Below are positions 61,762 to 64,000 of a DNA stretch of 64,000 bases, piece by piece. Numbering within the stretch: the first letter of the stretch is position 1; each line of letters opens with the position of its first letter. Position numbers and translations under genes: made by a program. Source of the stretch: an uncultured Bacteroidales bacterium (lineage in GTDB: Bacteria > Bacteroidota > Bacteroidia > Bacteroidales > UBA932). The notes beneath the pieces are model-generated. The model was not told the DNA's origin, did no database searches, and worked only from the letters and a program-made list of their open reading frames with translations. Location: the NCBI GenBank assembly GCA_944326315.1, contig CALVDP010000004.1:1-64000 (forward strand), in the 5' to 3' direction.

Positions 61762-63315
61762 ATGGAGTCTGTAAAGGATCTTATCGTTGATGTCAATTCA
61801 ACTGAAATCTCGATAGCTCTGCTGGAGAACCACAAGCTTATCGAGTTGAACAAGGAGTCGAGCCAGGGCCACAACTATTCTGTCGGGGATGTCTACCTCG
61901 GGAAAGTGAAGAAGTTGCTTCCGGCCCTCAACGCTGCCTTTGTGGACATCGGGGACGAGAAAGAGGCTTTTGTCCATTATCTGGACCTGGGACTTTATTT
62001 CAGCTCTTTCGACGAGTTCGTGAAGAAACTGAATCCGAACGCCGACGCGAAGAGCCTGTATTCGCACATCAAGATAGGCCCGATCCTGCAGAAGGAAGGA
62101 CGTATCGAGAACGTGCTGACCCCCGGGCAGATGATGATCGTGCAGATCGTCAAGGAGCCGATATCCACCAAAGGATCACGACTGACTGCGGAGATTTCAT
62201 TGGCAGGACGCAACATCGTCCTTCTTCCATTCGCGGAGAAAGTGAGCGTATCCCAGAAGATCGCTTCCAAGGAGGAGAAGCGAAGACTGGAGACATTGGT
62301 CAGGAACATCCTTCCGAAGAATTACGGAGCCATTATCAGGACAGCTGCAGAAGGCAAGAACGCCGCTGTACTTGACGCTGAACTGATGGCGCTGATAGAG
62401 AAATGGGAAGGTTCGTGGACCAGGATAGCCCGCTCCAAGTCCATCCAGCAGCTGTTCACGGAATACAGCAAGACCACCACTGTCCTCAGGGACCTTCTCA
62501 ACGACTCGTTCAGCAATATCTACATCAACAGCGAGCCGGTATATGAGGAAGCCAGGAAATATATTTCGCTGATTTCCCCGGAGCAGGAGAAGATTGTCAG
62601 ACTTTACAAGGACAGCCAGCCTATTTTCGACCATTTCGAGGTCACAAGGCAGATCAAGAGTTCATTCGGCAAGGTGGTGCCTATAAGACAGGGTGCGTAT
62701 CTCGTGATAGAGCATACTGAGGCGCTGCACGTCATAGACGTCAACAGCGGTACGCGCGCCAGAAACAAGGAGCAGGAACAGAACACGTTCGATGTCAACT
62801 GCTTCGCTGCCGAGGAAATAGCAAGGCAGCTCAGGCTCAGGGATATGGGCGGTATAGTGATCGTCGATTTCATCGACATGGAGAGCCAGGAGCACAAGAA
62901 CCTGCTCTTCAAACGCATGCAGGAACTCATGCAGAGCGACAGGGCGAAGCACAATGTGCTTCCGCTGACCAAGTTCGGGCTTATGCAGATCACCCGGCAG
63001 AGGGTCAGGCCTGCTACGGAGATCAACACTACGGAAGTGTGCCCCGTATGCCACGGCACCGGCAAGATCGCTCCAAGCCTGCTGATCGACGAGGCTATAG
63101 AGAGGAAACTGGCATTCTATGTTTCCGAGAAGGATATAAGGTCTTTTACGCTCAAGACCGGCCCGATATTGGGGGCATACCTTACAAGGGGCATGTTCTC
63201 CATCATGGGGAAATGGAAAAGGAAGTACAAGTGCAAGATAAGGCTGGTCGAGGATACCGGCTTTTCGGTCCTGCAGAATGAATTGTACGACGAGAAAGGA
63301 GGCAAGCTCGAATGA
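61762..63315 (+). CDS. rng: Ribonuclease E/G family protein
   Basis: The 517-residue endoribonuclease has an S1-like domain near residues 35-125 (YLGKVKKLLPALNAAFVDIG), an RNase H-like and DNase I-like catalytic core (VIDVNSGT, GIVIVDFIDM with the metal-binding Asp residues) and the zinc-link CPVCHGTGK near residue 428. It lacks the long RNase E C-terminal scaffold, hence RNase G type. It matures rRNA and decays mRNA. ATG 61762 is preferred over a TTG at 61732. Confidence 0.9.
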   Translation: MESVKDLIVDVNSTEISIALLENHKLIELNKESSQGHNYSVGDVYLGKVKKLLPALNAAFVDIGDEKEAFVHYLDLGLYFSSFDEFVKKLNPNADAKSLYSHIKIGPILQKEGRIENVLTPGQMMIVQIVKEPISTKGSRLTAEISLAGRNIVLLPFAEKVSVSQKIASKEEKRRLETLVRNILPKNYGAIIRTAAEGKNAAVLDAELMALIEKWEGSWTRIARSKSIQQLFTEYSKTTTVLRDLLNDSFSNIYINSEPVYEEARKYISLISPEQEKIVRLYKDSQPIFDHFEVTRQIKSSFGKVVPIRQGAYLVIEHTEALHVIDVNSGTRARNKEQEQNTFDVNCFAAEEIARQLRLRDMGGIVIVDFIDMESQEHKNLLFKRMQELMQSDRAKHNVLPLTKFGLMQITRQRVRPATEINTTEVCPVCHGTGKIAPSLLIDEAIERKLAFYVSEKDIRSFTLKTGPILGAYLTRGMFSIMGKWKRKYKCKIRLVEDTGFSVLQNELYDEKGGKLE

Positions 63316-63330
63316 GCGGCCTCCTTTTTT
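63295..63330 (+). terminator. Rho-independent terminator overlapping the rng stop
   Basis: AAAGGAGGC (63295-63303) pairs with GCCTCCTTT (63319-63327) and runs into a T tract (63325-63330). The stop codon lies in the loop. Confidence 0.85.
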
Positions 63331-63357
63331 CTCCGGGTGTCCGGCTCTTCCGGCGGC

Positions 63358-64000
63358 TCATATCTGTTTCCTGTATCCGCTTGGAGACATGCCTATGTAT
63401 TTCCTGAAGAATTTCGAGAAGGCGGCCTGGTCGGAGAAGTGCAGGATATCCGCGACATGCTGCACCATCATTTCCTCGTCTTTCAGAAGTTGGATAGCAA
63501 GCCCGAGCACTTCTGCGTCTATGACTTCATGCGGCGTCTTCCCGGTGCAGGACTTGACTACGCGTGCCAGATGCTTGGTGGATACGCACAGTTCCTTGGC
63601 GTAGAAGGTCACTTCCCTCTGTTCCCTGAAGTTTTTCCAGACGAGGTCCATGAAACGGGCCATGAGCGTGTCCTTTTTGGTGAGAGTATGCTGGTCCAGC
63701 ACAGGCAGATGCTGTTCTCTGATCAGAAGATCTCCGAGTTCCAGCGCGAATCCCTTGAAATAGGTGCGCACCATCTCGGTCCTGTAGCTGTGGTTCATGT
63801 CCGACAGTGCGTCATCTATGATGCGCATCTGCTTGAAAAGCCGTGCGGTGGCATTGGCCGACAGCCTCATTACGGGATTGACGAGCAGGAGGGAGAAATA
63901 GTCTTTCGGTCCAGGGACGATATTCTGGAGCACTTCGAGAATGAATTCCCTTGATGTCAGGATGCAATAGAAGTCCAGGTCCGGACTGCAATACCTGAAA
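63358..64000 (-). CDS. AraC-family transcriptional regulator (partial, N-terminus outside window)
   Basis: The C-terminal 214 residues of an AraC-type regulator are present. Two helix-turn-helix motifs are visible (VTFYAKELCVSTKHLARVVK, then MMVQHVADILHFSDQAAFSKFFRKYIGMSP). The frame stays open to base 64000 (residues such as CSPDLDFYCILTSREF before the GTG at 63933), so the N-terminal cupin-like domain continues beyond the window. Target genes unknown. Confidence 0.85.
   Translation of the reverse strand, partial: FRYCSPDLDFYCILTSREFILEVLQNIVPGPKDYFSLLLVNPVMRLSANATARLFKQMRIIDDALSDMNHSYRTEMVRTYFKGFALELGDLLIREQHLPVLDQHTLTKKDTLMARFMDLVWKNFREQREVTFYAKELCVSTKHLARVVKSCTGKTPHEVIDAEVLGLAIQLLKDEEMMVQHVADILHFSDQAAFSKFFRKYIGMSPSGYRKQI

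Overview
This is a chromosomal window from a gut-type Bacteroidota, most likely a member of the Bacteroidales. The evidence is the promoter architecture (TTTG, 19-20 bp spacer, TAnnTTTG), the very high density of lipoproteins, family types largely restricted to this phylum (NVEALA peptides, 6-bladed propeller lipoproteins, BACON, DUF4886, DUF4832, DUF3791), and the HU, small basic protein, RNase G order at the right end. Genus cannot be decided from the sequence. No tRNA, rRNA, CRISPR array, SusC/SusD pair, transposase or integrase was seen.

Layout. (1) 0.2-7.9 kb: a four-gene glycan-degradation operon (DUF4832-type protein, secreted FAD oxidoreductase, GH36-like alpha-galactosidase, GH2 hydrolase). 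(2) 7.9-9.3 kb, minus strand: a toxin-antitoxin-chaperone module resembling MqsR, MqsA and a SecB-like chaperone. (3) 9.4-54.3 kb: a large array of surface-peptide cassettes. (4) 54.4-61.1 kb: a second glycosidase operon (DUF4886-GH3 fusion, GH2) facing a LacI-type regulator. (5) 61.2-64 kb: housekeeping genes (HU, a 30-residue basic protein, RNase G) and the end of an AraC-type regulator.

The array is the striking part. It holds eight NVEALA-type loci (small exported precursors with a Cys-rich variable tail), about sixteen 6-bladed beta-propeller lipoproteins or their remains, two CxxC thioredoxin-like proteins, and two processing or export operons. The first (16.5-23.4 kb) encodes a Wzy_C/TPR membrane protein, an S26 signal peptidase, a transglutaminase-like lipoprotein and a TlpA-type thiol oxidoreductase. 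The second (40.6-51.6 kb) runs from an NVEALA peptide through a propeller lipoprotein, a CxxC protein, a TolC, an adaptor and two RND pumps. Co-location of Cys-rich peptides, thiol-redox proteins, a peptidase, a transglutaminase-like protein and an envelope-spanning pump suggests a peptide maturation and export system. That function is inference.

Nearly every cassette, and both glycosidase operons, starts from the same promoter type, in which the -7 box is followed at once by a short inverted repeat (TGTGT-loop-ACACA). In the array this is usually followed by a shared leader (CCG...AAGCGAGAAT), and cassettes often end in palindromes built on TTGCAA. These repeats appear to drive shuffling: a tandem cassette duplication, a dispersed 1.3 kb duplication that truncated both neighbours, a lipoprotein that acquired an NVEALA signal peptide, two NVEALA genes that lost theirs, several 3' or internal gene remnants, and a 195 bp MITE-like insertion with an 8 bp target duplication inside a lipoprotein signal peptide. 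Two further toxin-antitoxin-like modules and a 10-C tract inside the LacI-type gene add to the accessory and variable character of the region.
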